Source: CAZYJR01 sp964647905
GTDB taxonomy: Bacteria; Desulfobacterota; DSM-4660; Desulfatiglandales; HGW-15
NCBI GenBank assembly: GCA_964647905.1
Contig: CAZYJR010000042.1
Coordinates: 1 to 31,231 of the forward strand
Length of the DNA stretch: 31,231 nt
Direction: 5' to 3'
The position numbers and the translations under genes were made by a program. Of the stretch, positions 21,758 through 30,256 are shown piece after piece; the stretch's first letter is position 1; every line of letters starts with the position of its first letter. The notes beneath the pieces were generated by a model, which was not told the DNA's origin, did no database searches, and worked only from the letters and a program-made list of their open reading frames with translations.

Positions 21758-23320
21758 ATGAGCTGGGAGAAAGAAGCGAAGGAAATCCAACTCCGCCGAG
21801 AGAAGGCCTTGCAGATGGGCGGAGAGGAACGAGTGAGAAGGCATAAGTCTCAAGGAAAACTAACGATTCGTGAACGGATCAATGGGCTGCTCGATCACGC
21901 CCCTTTCTTGGAAGTGGGGCAACTCGCAGGAGATGCCGTCTGGGAAAAGGGTCAGTTCAAGGACATTACGCCCGCCCCGTACGTCATGGGCATGGGCAAA
22001 ATAGAGGGCCGCTGGGTTGCTGTGGGTGGCGAGGATTTCACCGTGCGGGGCGGCTCCAGTGCCGGACTCGCGAGGAGAAAAGGCGGGCAGGGTGGCTTTG
22101 TCGAGGACACGGCCAAGGAATACCACATTCCCCTCGTTAACTTGATCGACGGGGTCGGGGCGAACGTCTCTTCTGCCATCAAGTCGAAGTTCAAGCGCCT
22201 TCCGGCAAAGGATGGCTACGAGCGCGCCTTGGAGCTGCTCGGCATCGTCCCGGTCATCTCTGCGGTGTTGGGATCCACTGCCGGCGGGCCCGCAGGGCGT
22301 GCGGTGCTGTCCCACTTTTCTGTGATGGTGAGAGGGAGTTCGCAGCTCTTTGCGGCGGGACCTCCGGTCGTGGAGCGTGCCCTGTCCCGAAAGGTGGACA
22401 AAGAGGAGTTGGGGGGGGCGCACATTGCCTGCGACAGGGCAGGAACGATTCACAATGCCGTAAACAGTGAATGGGAAGCGTTCGAGCAAATCCGCCGCTA
22501 CCTGAGCTATCTCCCTCAAAACGTCTGGCAGGCACCTCCGTTCGTCGACATCGGGGACCCGCCCGACCGGGTAGAAGACGAGCTGATCCGCGTGGTGCCC
22601 CGTAACCGCATGCGGCCTTACAGCATGCACCGAATCATTGAGCTGGTTTTCGATCACGAGTCCTTTTTCGAGATCCAACCTACCTACGGCATCGGGATGA
22701 TCGTAGGATTTGCACGCCTGGGTGGGTATCCCGTCGGTGTGATCGCCAACAACCCGAGCCACAATGCAGGGGCTCCCGATGCCCGGGATTCCCGAAAGAT
22801 GGGGCACTTCACCTCGGTTTGCGACCAGTTCCATATTCCACTGATCCATCTCGTGGACGTTCCCGGGTTCATGATCGGAGTGGACGCTGAAGCTATGGGC
22901 ACGCTGAAAGACGGCATGGCTGCGATGTGCAAGGTGATGCAGGCGAAAGTACCGCGGATTTCAGTCATCACCCGAAAATGCTACGGCATGGCTGGGGCTC
23001 TGAATTACGCCAACCACACACTGCACTATCGCATTGCGTGGCCCTCGGCCGAGTTTGGGTCCATCCCCATCGAGGGAGGGGTGGCGGCCGCCTTCAAGCG
23101 AGAGATCGAACAGAGCTCCGACCCGGACAGGAAACGTCAAGAGATCGAAGCAGAGATTCACTCGTACGAGTCACCGTTTCGGACTGCAGAGAAATTCGCT
23201 GTGGAGGACATCATTGATCCCAGGGAGACGCGATACCGGCTGTATTGCCTGGTCGAGGCGGCGCAAAACTATTTGCAGACGGAACTCGGGCCCAAACCTC
23301 GTTATGGCGCCTGGCCGTGA
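21758..23320 (+). CDS. Acyl-CoA carboxylase-type carboxyltransferase (beta subunit family)
   Basis: The 520-residue protein is read from ATG 21758 (GGGAGG at 21745-21750). It has both crotonase-like halves of biotin-dependent carboxyltransferases: ERINGLLDHAPFLEVG, DFTVRGGSS, VISAVLGSTAGGPAGRAVLSHFSVMVRGSSQLFAAGPPVVERAL, EELGGAHIA, then in the C-half VGFARLGGYPVGVIANNP, LVDVPGFMIGVDAE and RKCYGMAGALNYANHTLHYRIAWPSAEFGSIPIEGGVAAAF. This family includes propionyl-CoA and methylcrotonyl-CoA carboxylase beta subunits and acyl-CoA decarboxylases. No biotin carboxylase or biotin carrier gene is in the window, so partners lie elsewhere or the reaction runs as a decarboxylation (inference). It is followed by an exporter and a carbonic anhydrase. 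Confidence 0.85.
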   Translation: MSWEKEAKEIQLRREKALQMGGEERVRRHKSQGKLTIRERINGLLDHAPFLEVGQLAGDAVWEKGQFKDITPAPYVMGMGKIEGRWVAVGGEDFTVRGGSSAGLARRKGGQGGFVEDTAKEYHIPLVNLIDGVGANVSSAIKSKFKRLPAKDGYERALELLGIVPVISAVLGSTAGGPAGRAVLSHFSVMVRGSSQLFAAGPPVVERALSRKVDKEELGGAHIACDRAGTIHNAVNSEWEAFEQIRRYLSYLPQNVWQAPPFVDIGDPPDRVEDELIRVVPRNRMRPYSMHRIIELVFDHESFFEIQPTYGIGMIVGFARLGGYPVGVIANNPSHNAGAPDARDSRKMGHFTSVCDQFHIPLIHLVDVPGFMIGVDAEAMGTLKDGMAAMCKVMQAKVPRISVITRKCYGMAGALNYANHTLHYRIAWPSAEFGSIPIEGGVAAAFKREIEQSSDPDRKRQEIEAEIHSYESPFRTAEKFAVEDIIDPRETRYRLYCLVEAAQNYLQTELGPKPRYGAWP

Positions 23321-23362
23321 TGAACCAATGGCTGGCCGGGCGCTCGAGGCCGTAGACGAAGC

Positions 23363-24109
23363 ATGCTGGATCCCCAATATCTATGGGTCTTTTGTCCACT
23401 CGTGGCACTCGGGGCATTCACCCAAGGCTTCACGGGACTCGGGTTCGGCATTGTGATCCTGGCCGGCGTCGTTTTCACACCCTGGGATTTTGAGCGAAGC
23501 ACGGTGGTGGTCAATCTTCTCGTTCTCGTGCTGCACGGCTCGGTGATTTGGGCCAGCAGAAAGGAGGCTCGCATACAGTGGAGATTGGTCGGCTTCATCC
23601 TGTTGGGATTGGCGGTTGGAGTGCCCCTGGGCTACTGGTTTATTCTTGCCTTCGGCAACCAGCCTGTCTTCCAGGTGGTCTTCGGCGTCTCTCTAGCCGG
23701 ATTCGCGATCAACGAGCTCGTCAAACCACGCATCAAAGCCATGCCTCAATCCCTGGGCTTGCCGGCAGGGGTCGTCGGGGGGTTTCTGGGGGGAGCCTTC
23801 ACCACCTCGGGACCGCCGATTGCCATTTTCCTCTACTCACAAAACAGGGATCCGGCGCTCCTGAAAGGGACGCTCCAGCTGGTGTTCATGACCGCTACGG
23901 TGTGGCGTCTAGTCAACATCGTCCTGTTCGGTCCAGGCATTTCAACTGCCGTTTTGAAGACTACCTTAATATGCCTTATTATCGTTTTTTTATTTGCTTT
24001 TTTAGGCCATAGGATAAGCCGCAATGTTTCGAGCAGGACGTTTCTGAAAATTGTCTACTCCCTCATCGCAGGGGCGGGGCTCGCCAACATCGTCCGAGCT
24101 TGTTTTTGA
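23363..24109 (+). CDS. TauE/SafE-family membrane permease
   Basis: The 248-residue protein has about eight hydrophobic segments and the family motifs GAFTQGFTGLGFGIVILAGVVFTPWDF near the N-terminus and GLPAGVVGGFLGGAFTTSGPPIAIFLYSQ in the middle. TauE/SafE proteins are membrane exporters or importers of small anions such as sulfite or organosulfonates, and also carboxylates. Placed between a carboxyltransferase and a carbonic anhydrase, it might move the substrate or product acid, but the true ligand cannot be told. The start at ATG 23363 has only a weak ribosome site. Confidence 0.82.
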   Translation: MLDPQYLWVFCPLVALGAFTQGFTGLGFGIVILAGVVFTPWDFERSTVVVNLLVLVLHGSVIWASRKEARIQWRLVGFILLGLAVGVPLGYWFILAFGNQPVFQVVFGVSLAGFAINELVKPRIKAMPQSLGLPAGVVGGFLGGAFTTSGPPIAIFLYSQNRDPALLKGTLQLVFMTATVWRLVNIVLFGPGISTAVLKTTLICLIIVFLFAFLGHRISRNVSSRTFLKIVYSLIAGAGLANIVRACF

Positions 24110-24123
24110 GCGGGAGACTTTGA

Positions 24124-24660
24124 ATGCCATTATATGAGTTTGAAGGAAAACGCCCGACCATTCACCCATCGGCATGGGTTGCACCGAGCGCCGACATAGT
24201 GGGCTCGGTCTGCATTGGACCCCACTGTTATGTGGGGTGGGGGGCGATTCTTCGCGGGGACCATGGGTCCATCGAATTGCAGGAAGGGGCGGCTGTTGAG
24301 GAGGGTGTCATCATACACACCCCCAAGGACTTCACCAGCCGCTTTGGGGTGCAGGCGACGCTGGGGCACGGAGCGATGTTTCATGGGGCCACTGTTGAGA
24401 GCTTCGCAGTGATTGGAATGCGCGCCACGGTCAGCAATCACGGGGTTGTGGGCGAATGGTCCATTATCGGCGAAGCGGGGCTGGTGAAAAACTCCCAAGT
24501 GGTCCCGCCTTGCTCCGTGGCGGTCGGTCAACCCGTTAAGGTTATCGGTGACGTCACGGAAGCACACCGGGAAAAGTGGCGCTCCGGGAAGCGGGCTTAC
24601 ATGGATTTTGTGCAGCGGAATCATCACTCGCTGTGGCTGATCGAAGAAGATGATGTCTAA
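24124..24660 (+). CDS. Gamma-class carbonic anhydrase family protein (hexapeptide repeat)
   Basis: The 178-residue protein is a left-handed beta-helix of hexapeptide repeats. VGWGAILRGDHGSIELQEGAAVEEGVIIHTP and LGHGAMFHGATV carry the conserved residues: Arg44, Asp46 and the three zinc-type histidines His65, His82 and His87 (the last two 5 apart, as in Cam). Relatives include PaaY and CaiE, thioesterase or carbonic-anhydrase-like proteins of acyl-CoA pathways. Here it stands 14 bp after the TauE gene and next to a carboxyltransferase and a CoA ligase. That suggests CO2/bicarbonate handling or CoA-thioester quality control for that pathway (inference). All key residues look intact. Confidence 0.85.
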   Translation: MPLYEFEGKRPTIHPSAWVAPSADIVGSVCIGPHCYVGWGAILRGDHGSIELQEGAAVEEGVIIHTPKDFTSRFGVQATLGHGAMFHGATVESFAVIGMRATVSNHGVVGEWSIIGEAGLVKNSQVVPPCSVAVGQPVKVIGDVTEAHREKWRSGKRAYMDFVQRNHHSLWLIEEDDV

Positions 24661-24717
24661 AAAGGGTAAAACCCACTATGAATACATTGAAAAGAATAAT
24701 AAAGAAGATATAAGACC

Positions 24718-26322
24718 ATGAAACTGAAATACTTTAATCCAAGCGCTTTCATTCGACTTCCCGCTGAGAACCACCCCGACCGCATATGCCTGTCCTATCG
24801 GGGGAACTCCTTTACCTACGAGACCATCAACCGTCGATCCAACCGTCTGGCCCACGCACTCAAAGATCTGGGGATTGAGGTTGGCATGCGAGTGGCAACC
24901 CTTCAGTACAACTGCAACCAGAGCTTCGAGCTGATCGTGGCCATGTGGAAGGCCGGCATCGTGATGGTTCCACTGAACACGCGCGACTCGGCTCAACAGA
25001 ACATCGCCATCATGAATGACAGCGGTGCCAGCGCACTGGTGTTTGGAGTCGAATTCACCGACCAAGCAGAAGAGATCAAGCGCTCCCTGCCCCGGGTGAA
25101 GCATTTCATCTGGCACGGAGGACCGGAGGGCGCAAAGGAATCCTGGCTGGATTACGAGACCCTTCTTCGGGCGGCACCGGAGTATGAACCCGATCTCGAT
25201 ATGGAAGAGGACACGTTGTGCCGGATCAGCTACACATCAGGGACCACAGGCCGTCCTCGCGGCGTCCTGATGAGCTATCGAAACCGCATCGCCCAGATCA
25301 CCAACGTCTTTATGAACGCTGATCGCCTGATCTCCAAGGATGACGTGTTCCTGCACGTGGCACCTCTCACGCATGCAGCAGGATACTACGCCATCCCCTT
25401 TTACCTCAAGGGAGCCCGACACGTGATTCTGGACAAATTCGACACGACCTCACTCCTCAAGACCATGGAGAGAGAACGGGTCACATGCACCCTGCTGGTC
25501 CCCACCATGATCATTATGCTGATGGAGGACCCGTACCTCCGGGAGGCCGACCTGTCCAGCCTCAAGCGGATCTTTTACGGGACCGCTCCCATGCCGCTCG
25601 ACAAATTGAAAAACGCGTTGAAGCACTTCGGCCCCATCATGCGACAGAACTACGGCCTCACCGAGTCCGTTCAACCGCTGGCCTGCCTGACTCCGGAGGA
25701 GCACGTGTTGGGAGAGGAGGGTGAGGCCTCACAACGGTTGCGCTCCACGGGAAAGCGTGCGCTGGGCACGGAAATCCGCATCGTGGATGACAACGATCAA
25801 GATGTGAGAACCGGTGAGGTCGGGGAAATTCTGCTCCGAAGCCCGCACATCTCCATTGGTTATCACAACATGCCCGAAGAGACCGCCCGGACCTACCGAG
25901 GAGGCTGGCTCCACACAGGCGACCTTGGCCGGTTCGACCAGGATGGGTACCTGTACATCGTGGATCGCAAGAAGGACATGATCATCAGCGGAGGATTCAA
26001 CATCTACTCTCGCGAAGTGGAAATGAGCCTGGACAGCCATCCGGCCGTGTTGGAATCCGCGGTGATCGGGTTGCCCGACGAGAAGTGGGGGGAGATCTGC
26101 ACGGCTTTTGTGGTCACCCGAGAGGAAGCTCAGCAGCCGGATCCCAAGGCCCTGGTCGAGCATTGTGTCACGAATGGCCTTCCCAAGTATAAGGCCCCCA
26201 AGAAGCTAGTCTTTTTGGAGAGCCTTCCCAAGAATGAGAACAACAAGATCATCAAGAAAAGCCTTAAAGACATGGTTTTGGACGCGGAAAGCGGCTTGGA
26301 CGTCGTGGAAGTCGGTCATTGA
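24718..26322 (+). CDS. Acyl-CoA ligase (AMP-forming, class I adenylate-forming enzyme)
   Basis: The 534-residue protein shows YTSGTTGRPRGVLM at 172-185, NYGLTESVQ, the A7-A8 region GGWLHTGDLGRFDQDGYLYIVDRKKDMIISGGFNIYSREVE, and a C-terminal lysine in PKNENNKIIKK (Lys510). In most relatives this end reads PxxxxGK; here Asn stands before the Lys, a mild departure. It should form acyl-CoA from a carboxylic acid imported by the TAXI-type TRAP system that follows 59 bp later. The substrate is not known; downstream hydratase and upstream carboxyltransferase suggest a short or branched dicarboxylic or hydroxy acid. Its ribosome site is weak. Confidence 0.87.
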   Translation: MKLKYFNPSAFIRLPAENHPDRICLSYRGNSFTYETINRRSNRLAHALKDLGIEVGMRVATLQYNCNQSFELIVAMWKAGIVMVPLNTRDSAQQNIAIMNDSGASALVFGVEFTDQAEEIKRSLPRVKHFIWHGGPEGAKESWLDYETLLRAAPEYEPDLDMEEDTLCRISYTSGTTGRPRGVLMSYRNRIAQITNVFMNADRLISKDDVFLHVAPLTHAAGYYAIPFYLKGARHVILDKFDTTSLLKTMERERVTCTLLVPTMIIMLMEDPYLREADLSSLKRIFYGTAPMPLDKLKNALKHFGPIMRQNYGLTESVQPLACLTPEEHVLGEEGEASQRLRSTGKRALGTEIRIVDDNDQDVRTGEVGEILLRSPHISIGYHNMPEETARTYRGGWLHTGDLGRFDQDGYLYIVDRKKDMIISGGFNIYSREVEMSLDSHPAVLESAVIGLPDEKWGEICTAFVVTREEAQQPDPKALVEHCVTNGLPKYKAPKKLVFLESLPKNENNKIIKKSLKDMVLDAESGLDVVEVGH

Positions 26323-26381
26323 ACCCGGAATAGGGCGATGGCCTTATGTTTAATCCTCAAACCATCAAAAGGAGGAAGGCC

Positions 26382-27371
26382 ATGAAGAAAAGAGTAATGC
26401 TTACGGCCGTGTTCACCAGTATCTTTCTGGTTTGCGCGGGACTTGCGACTGCCGGGGAAAAAGATGTCAGTGCGGTTCTTCGTGCAGGCGGTGGAGCCGT
26501 GGGGGGAGCAGGATTTGTCATGCTAACGGGTGTGGCAAAGCTTGTCAGCGAAGATTACCCTAAGATCAGCATTACCGTGGTACCAGGAGGCTGGGTGGGA
26601 AACATAACACGCGTCAACGTCGGTGAACTGGATCTGGCCAGCACAGCAAATACCCTTTGCCAACTGGCGGAAAAACAGGAAAAGCCGTTGGACGAACCTG
26701 TCCCGAACGTTCGCTCGCTGTTCAGTGTGCAGGACACCATGTACTACTTCATGTTTGCGCGCAAGGACTACCCGGCGGATAGTGTTCAGGAAATCCTCGA
26801 GAAAAAACTCGAGGCCCGGATGTGCACCCTTTCCCCTGGGTCTGTTACGGAAATGCAGTTTCGAAGCGCCTTGGCGTCTCAAGGTTTGAGCTGGGACGAC
26901 ATCAAGGCCTGGGGTGGAAAGGTCAACTTCGTGAAATGGGGAGATGCCGTCAATCTAGTGAAAGACGGTCACGCGGACATCATCTGTGCAGCGGCCCTGG
27001 GCAAGGCGGGTTGGGCCATGGAGTTGGCAACGGTTCGCGATATGAAGGTCCTCAAGTGGAGTCCTGAGCTCCTCCAGGCCATCAACGAGCGCACGGGCAC
27101 CCGCACCGAAGTGATGCCCGGCGGCCTGTACGAAGGCATCGACTACGAGCGCAAGTGTCCGGCCAGTTCCGGGGAAATCATCATCAACGCTGACGTGCCG
27201 GATGATGTAGCCTACGCGATCGTGAAAGCCATGGCTGAGAACGAAAAGACGTACAGGGAACATCACGCGGCCTTCAAGACCTTTCGAGCAGAGGGCATGG
27301 CAGAAGGGATTTTCCTACCTCTGCATCCAGGGGCCGAGAAGTATTACCAGGAAATGGGTTACCTGAAATAG
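26382..27371 (+). CDS. TAXI-family TRAP transporter substrate-binding protein
   Basis: The 329-residue protein starts at ATG 26382 after AGGAGGAAGG, with a signal peptide (MKKRVMLTAVFTSIFLVCAGLATA, cleavage near residue 24). It has VSAVLRAGGGAVGGAGFVMLTGVAKLVSEDYPKISITVVPGGWVGNITRVNVGELDLAST, a pattern typical of TAXI (TRAP-associated extracytoplasmic immunogenic) proteins that bind small acids. ATG 26346 is in frame but would put 12 residues before the signal. It works with the fused permease encoded 116 bp downstream, beyond a strong hairpin. Ligand unknown. Confidence 0.88.
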   Translation: MKKRVMLTAVFTSIFLVCAGLATAGEKDVSAVLRAGGGAVGGAGFVMLTGVAKLVSEDYPKISITVVPGGWVGNITRVNVGELDLASTANTLCQLAEKQEKPLDEPVPNVRSLFSVQDTMYYFMFARKDYPADSVQEILEKKLEARMCTLSPGSVTEMQFRSALASQGLSWDDIKAWGGKVNFVKWGDAVNLVKDGHADIICAAALGKAGWAMELATVRDMKVLKWSPELLQAINERTGTRTEVMPGGLYEGIDYERKCPASSGEIIINADVPDDVAYAIVKAMAENEKTYREHHAAFKTFRAEGMAEGIFLPLHPGAEKYYQEMGYLK

Positions 27372-27380
27372 GTCGAATCA

Positions 27381-27417
27381 TGCTCATGCCTCGCTGAAGA
27401 CAAAGGGGGCATGAGCA
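27381..27417 (+). promoter_or_regulatory. Intercistronic hairpin between TAXI binding protein and permease
   Basis: TGCTCATGCC (27381-27390) pairs perfectly with GGCATGAGCA (27408-27417) around a 17-base loop, giving a 10-bp stem shortly after the binding-protein stop. No T-run follows, so it is more likely an mRNA stabiliser or attenuator than a full terminator. Confidence 0.5.
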
Positions 27418-27487
27418 CCCGTTCGATCAACGGACGAAGGCGTCTGCGGATCGGGCCCAATAAAATCTGCAAGGAGCGGTTAAGGCG

Positions 27488-29389
27488 ATGACCGAGCCGA
27501 TTTTTCCAAGGCCAAACAGTGTCCTTTCCATCGCGAAGCTATTGGCTGCAACGATTGCCATTGGGATCTCCTGCTTTCATCTCTACACAGGCGCCTTCGG
27601 CATCATTGAAGCGTACGGCATGAGGACCATCCACCTCATGACCCTGTTGACGCTGGCCTTCCTGTACTGGCCTGCGCACAGGTCCTGGCCCAAAGAAAAA
27701 ACCGCCCTGATTGATTTTCTCCTTGCCGTGATCTGCCTGGTCATCGACGTCTATTTGATCATGCACCACGAAAGGCTCACCACGCGGGAGTGGTACACCG
27801 GCCCGGTCACCTTCTTTGACGTGGCGTTCGGTTGGACCACCATGGCCCTGGTTCTGGAAGCGACAAGAAGGGTCGCCGGCATTGCTCTGCCCATCGTCGC
27901 CCTCTGCTTTGTGGGTTACACCCTTTTCGGTCAGTTTTTTCCTTATCCCTTCACTATACGATCCCCCAACTTACTCATCTTCATTGATCACATGTTCTTG
28001 ACGCCGCATGCGATCTTCGGGGTGCCGGTCGGGGTATCGGCAACGTTCGTTTTCCTGTTCATTATGTTTGCGGCTTTTCTGGATAAGACTGGGGCCGGGA
28101 AATTCATTATTGACTTCAGCATGTCGGCTGTTGGCTGGGCCACCGGGGGGCCGGCAAAGGTGGGTGTGATTGCGAGCGGCATTTTCGGAACCATCACGGG
28201 GCACTCAGTGGCCAACGTTTACGGGACGGGCACCTTCACCATCCCACTTATGAAGCGGATGGGCTATCGGCCGGAATACGCAGGCGCGGTGGAGGCGGCC
28301 GCATCAGCAGGGGGGCAGATAATGCCCCCCATCATGGGTGCCGCCGCTTTCATCATCGCCGAGTTCATCGGGATTTCCTACCTCACGGTCTGCAAGGCGG
28401 CCCTCTTTCCGGCGTTGCTCTACTTCGCAGCTGTATTTGCCTCCACGCATCTAGAAGCCCTCAAGATGGGGCTCAAGCCGCTGCCGCGCTCGGAATTGCC
28501 GCCTATGAAGACTACCCTCTTCCATGGGTTCCATTTCATCGTCCCGATCTTCGTGCTCATCTTTGTCCTCGTGCTGGGGTACACGCCGTTTCGAGCCGCT
28601 TTTCTGGCCATCCTTGTCCTGCTGGCAGTGGCCATGGCTCGCAAGGTTAGCCGCCTGGGGCCCAGGTCCTTCACCGAGTCCCTGGTTCAGGGGGCCCGAA
28701 ACGGGGTGGTCATTGCGGTATGCTGCGCCTGTGCGGGCCTCGTGGTGGGATGTCTGGACATCACGGGCATGGGGATCAAATTCGTTGACATCATCATCAT
28801 GGCATCGGGGGGGATTTTCCCCTTCACGCTGCTGCTGATCATGGTGGCCTCCCTCATCCTGGGCATGGGGATTCCCACAGCCCCGGCCTACATCATTGTT
28901 GCCATGATCGCAGCGCCTTCCCTGGTTAACATGGGGCTCGAGCCGATTGTGGCACACATGTTTGTATTTTACTCCTGCCTTCTCTCCGCGATCACCCCGC
29001 CGGTCGCCTTGGCGGCCTATGCCGGAGCGGCCATTGCGGGGGCGCCCGTAATGCGGACAGGCGTCATTGCCGCAAAGCTGGGTTTCGTCAAGTACATAGT
29101 GCCCTTTGTGTTTGCTTATGACGCCGCTCTGCTCATGGAGGGCAGTGCCGTCTTCGTGGCGTTGAGCTTTCTCACCGCATTGGCAGGCACCATCGGCCTG
29201 TCAGCGACCTTTGAGAAGTACCTCTTTACAAGGCTCACTGTCCTCGGGCTTTTCATCATGCTGACGGGAAGCATCCTTATGCTGATTTCCAACCTCTACA
29301 CCGACTTGGCCGGACTTGTGCTGCTGGCCATTGGCGTTATCATGAACTTGAGGGACAAACGAGTCTCGCAGGCGCAGGCTGTTGCGTAA
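27488..29389 (+). CDS. TRAP transporter fused permease (DctQM type)
   Basis: The 633-residue protein has four N-terminal membrane segments (DctQ-like) followed by about twelve more (DctM-like), the fused form that goes with TAXI binding proteins. Family features: TFVFLFIMFAAFLDKTGAGKFIIDFSMSAVGWATGGPAKVGVIASGIFGTITGHSVANVYGTGTFTIPLMKR, GGQIMPPIMGAAAFIIAEFIG, GMGIPTAPAYIIVAMIAAPSL and CLLSAITPPVALAAYAGAAIAG. It should carry the TAXI ligand across the inner membrane, usually with sodium. The start is ATG 27488 after AAGGAG. The C-terminal part is of normal length. Confidence 0.9.
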   Translation: MTEPIFPRPNSVLSIAKLLAATIAIGISCFHLYTGAFGIIEAYGMRTIHLMTLLTLAFLYWPAHRSWPKEKTALIDFLLAVICLVIDVYLIMHHERLTTREWYTGPVTFFDVAFGWTTMALVLEATRRVAGIALPIVALCFVGYTLFGQFFPYPFTIRSPNLLIFIDHMFLTPHAIFGVPVGVSATFVFLFIMFAAFLDKTGAGKFIIDFSMSAVGWATGGPAKVGVIASGIFGTITGHSVANVYGTGTFTIPLMKRMGYRPEYAGAVEAAASAGGQIMPPIMGAAAFIIAEFIGISYLTVCKAALFPALLYFAAVFASTHLEALKMGLKPLPRSELPPMKTTLFHGFHFIVPIFVLIFVLVLGYTPFRAAFLAILVLLAVAMARKVSRLGPRSFTESLVQGARNGVVIAVCCACAGLVVGCLDITGMGIKFVDIIIMASGGIFPFTLLLIMVASLILGMGIPTAPAYIIVAMIAAPSLVNMGLEPIVAHMFVFYSCLLSAITPPVALAAYAGAAIAGAPVMRTGVIAAKLGFVKYIVPFVFAYDAALLMEGSAVFVALSFLTALAGTIGLSATFEKYLFTRLTVLGLFIMLTGSILMLISNLYTDLAGLVLLAIGVIMNLRDKRVSQAQAVA

Positions 29390-29392
29390 AAA

Positions 29393-30256
29393 ATGCTTTT
29401 TCTGGAATACAAAGGGTGGCGTGCTTCCAGGTTGGAACAGAAAGACCTACTCTGTCCCTCGGCGGCGAGACGCTTGATGGCGACCTTGAATCACACCCCG
29501 GACGAGATGCACGAGGGCTCGGAGCTGCCGCCTCTCTGGCACTGGCTCTATTTTCTCCCCGAAACCAGGACGGACCAATTGGCAGAGGACGGCCACCCCG
29601 CGAGAGGGGGGTTCATGCCCCCGGTGGATCTGCCGTTGCGCGTGTTCGCCGGATTTGAACTCGACCTTCAACGCCCCCTGCATCTGGGAGAACAAGTTTG
29701 GAAAAGCGCAGAGGTCACCGGTCTCGAGGAGAAACAAGGAAAGAGCGGCCGGCTGGTGTTTGTAACGGTCTCCTCTCAGGTAGGGAACGGCAGGGGAGAG
29801 GCTCTGAATGAAAAGCAGACCTTTGTCTACCGGGATTTCGGCTCCCCTGTCGCCTCGGAGGCTGAAAAGAACGTGCTCCAGCCGGACTGGGAGATGGAGG
29901 TTCCGATCTCCGTCTCCCTCCTCTTCAGATTCTCCGCCTTGACGTTCAATACGCACAGGATTCACTACGACAGGGAATACGCCGTGAAACGGGAAGGCTA
30001 CCCCGCCCTCGTAGTCCATGGTCCCCTGATTGCAATCCTCATGGCGGATCTGATTGCCCGGAACGTCCGTGCCGTACTGAAGAGATTCGAGTATCGGCAG
30101 TTTTCCCCCGTTTTAGAGGGAGACACCCTCCGGATTGCCGGGTCTTATCAAGGCGCGTCGAACATCGAACTGCAGGCGCAAAGGGCCGACGGCCAGGTCT
30201 CCGCAAGAGGCCGATGTCGTCTGGCTAAAGGTCACGAGGGGGATTCATCGTGTTGA
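29393..30256 (+). CDS. HTD2/MaoC-type double hot-dog hydratase (mesaconyl-/itaconyl-CoA hydratase-like)
   Basis: The 287-residue protein has two hot-dog halves. The first contains LPPLWHWLYFLPETRTDQLAEDGHPARGGFMPPVDLPLRVFAG (about 45-87), a pattern seen in HTD2 and mesaconyl-C4-CoA or itaconyl-CoA hydratases. The second carries RFSALTFNTHRIHYD (179-193) and EGYPALVVHGP (201-211), the catalytic hydratase motif. It would add water to an enoyl-CoA, or remove it from a hydroxyacyl-CoA. It follows the permease by 3 bp with no strong ribosome site and ends overlapping the MBL gene. Together with the CoA ligase and carboxyltransferase it points to breakdown of a branched C5-type acid, which is a guess from family membership. 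Confidence 0.82.
   Translation: MLFLEYKGWRASRLEQKDLLCPSAARRLMATLNHTPDEMHEGSELPPLWHWLYFLPETRTDQLAEDGHPARGGFMPPVDLPLRVFAGFELDLQRPLHLGEQVWKSAEVTGLEEKQGKSGRLVFVTVSSQVGNGRGEALNEKQTFVYRDFGSPVASEAEKNVLQPDWEMEVPISVSLLFRFSALTFNTHRIHYDREYAVKREGYPALVVHGPLIAILMADLIARNVRAVLKRFEYRQFSPVLEGDTLRIAGSYQGASNIELQAQRADGQVSARGRCRLAKGHEGDSSC

Noticed and set aside
24678..24713. 11-codon frame (MNTLKRIIKKI) before the second CoA ligase as a leader peptide
   Set aside because: No clear ribosome site, no attenuator structure and no run of codons tied to the pathway; likely chance in an AT-rich spacer.
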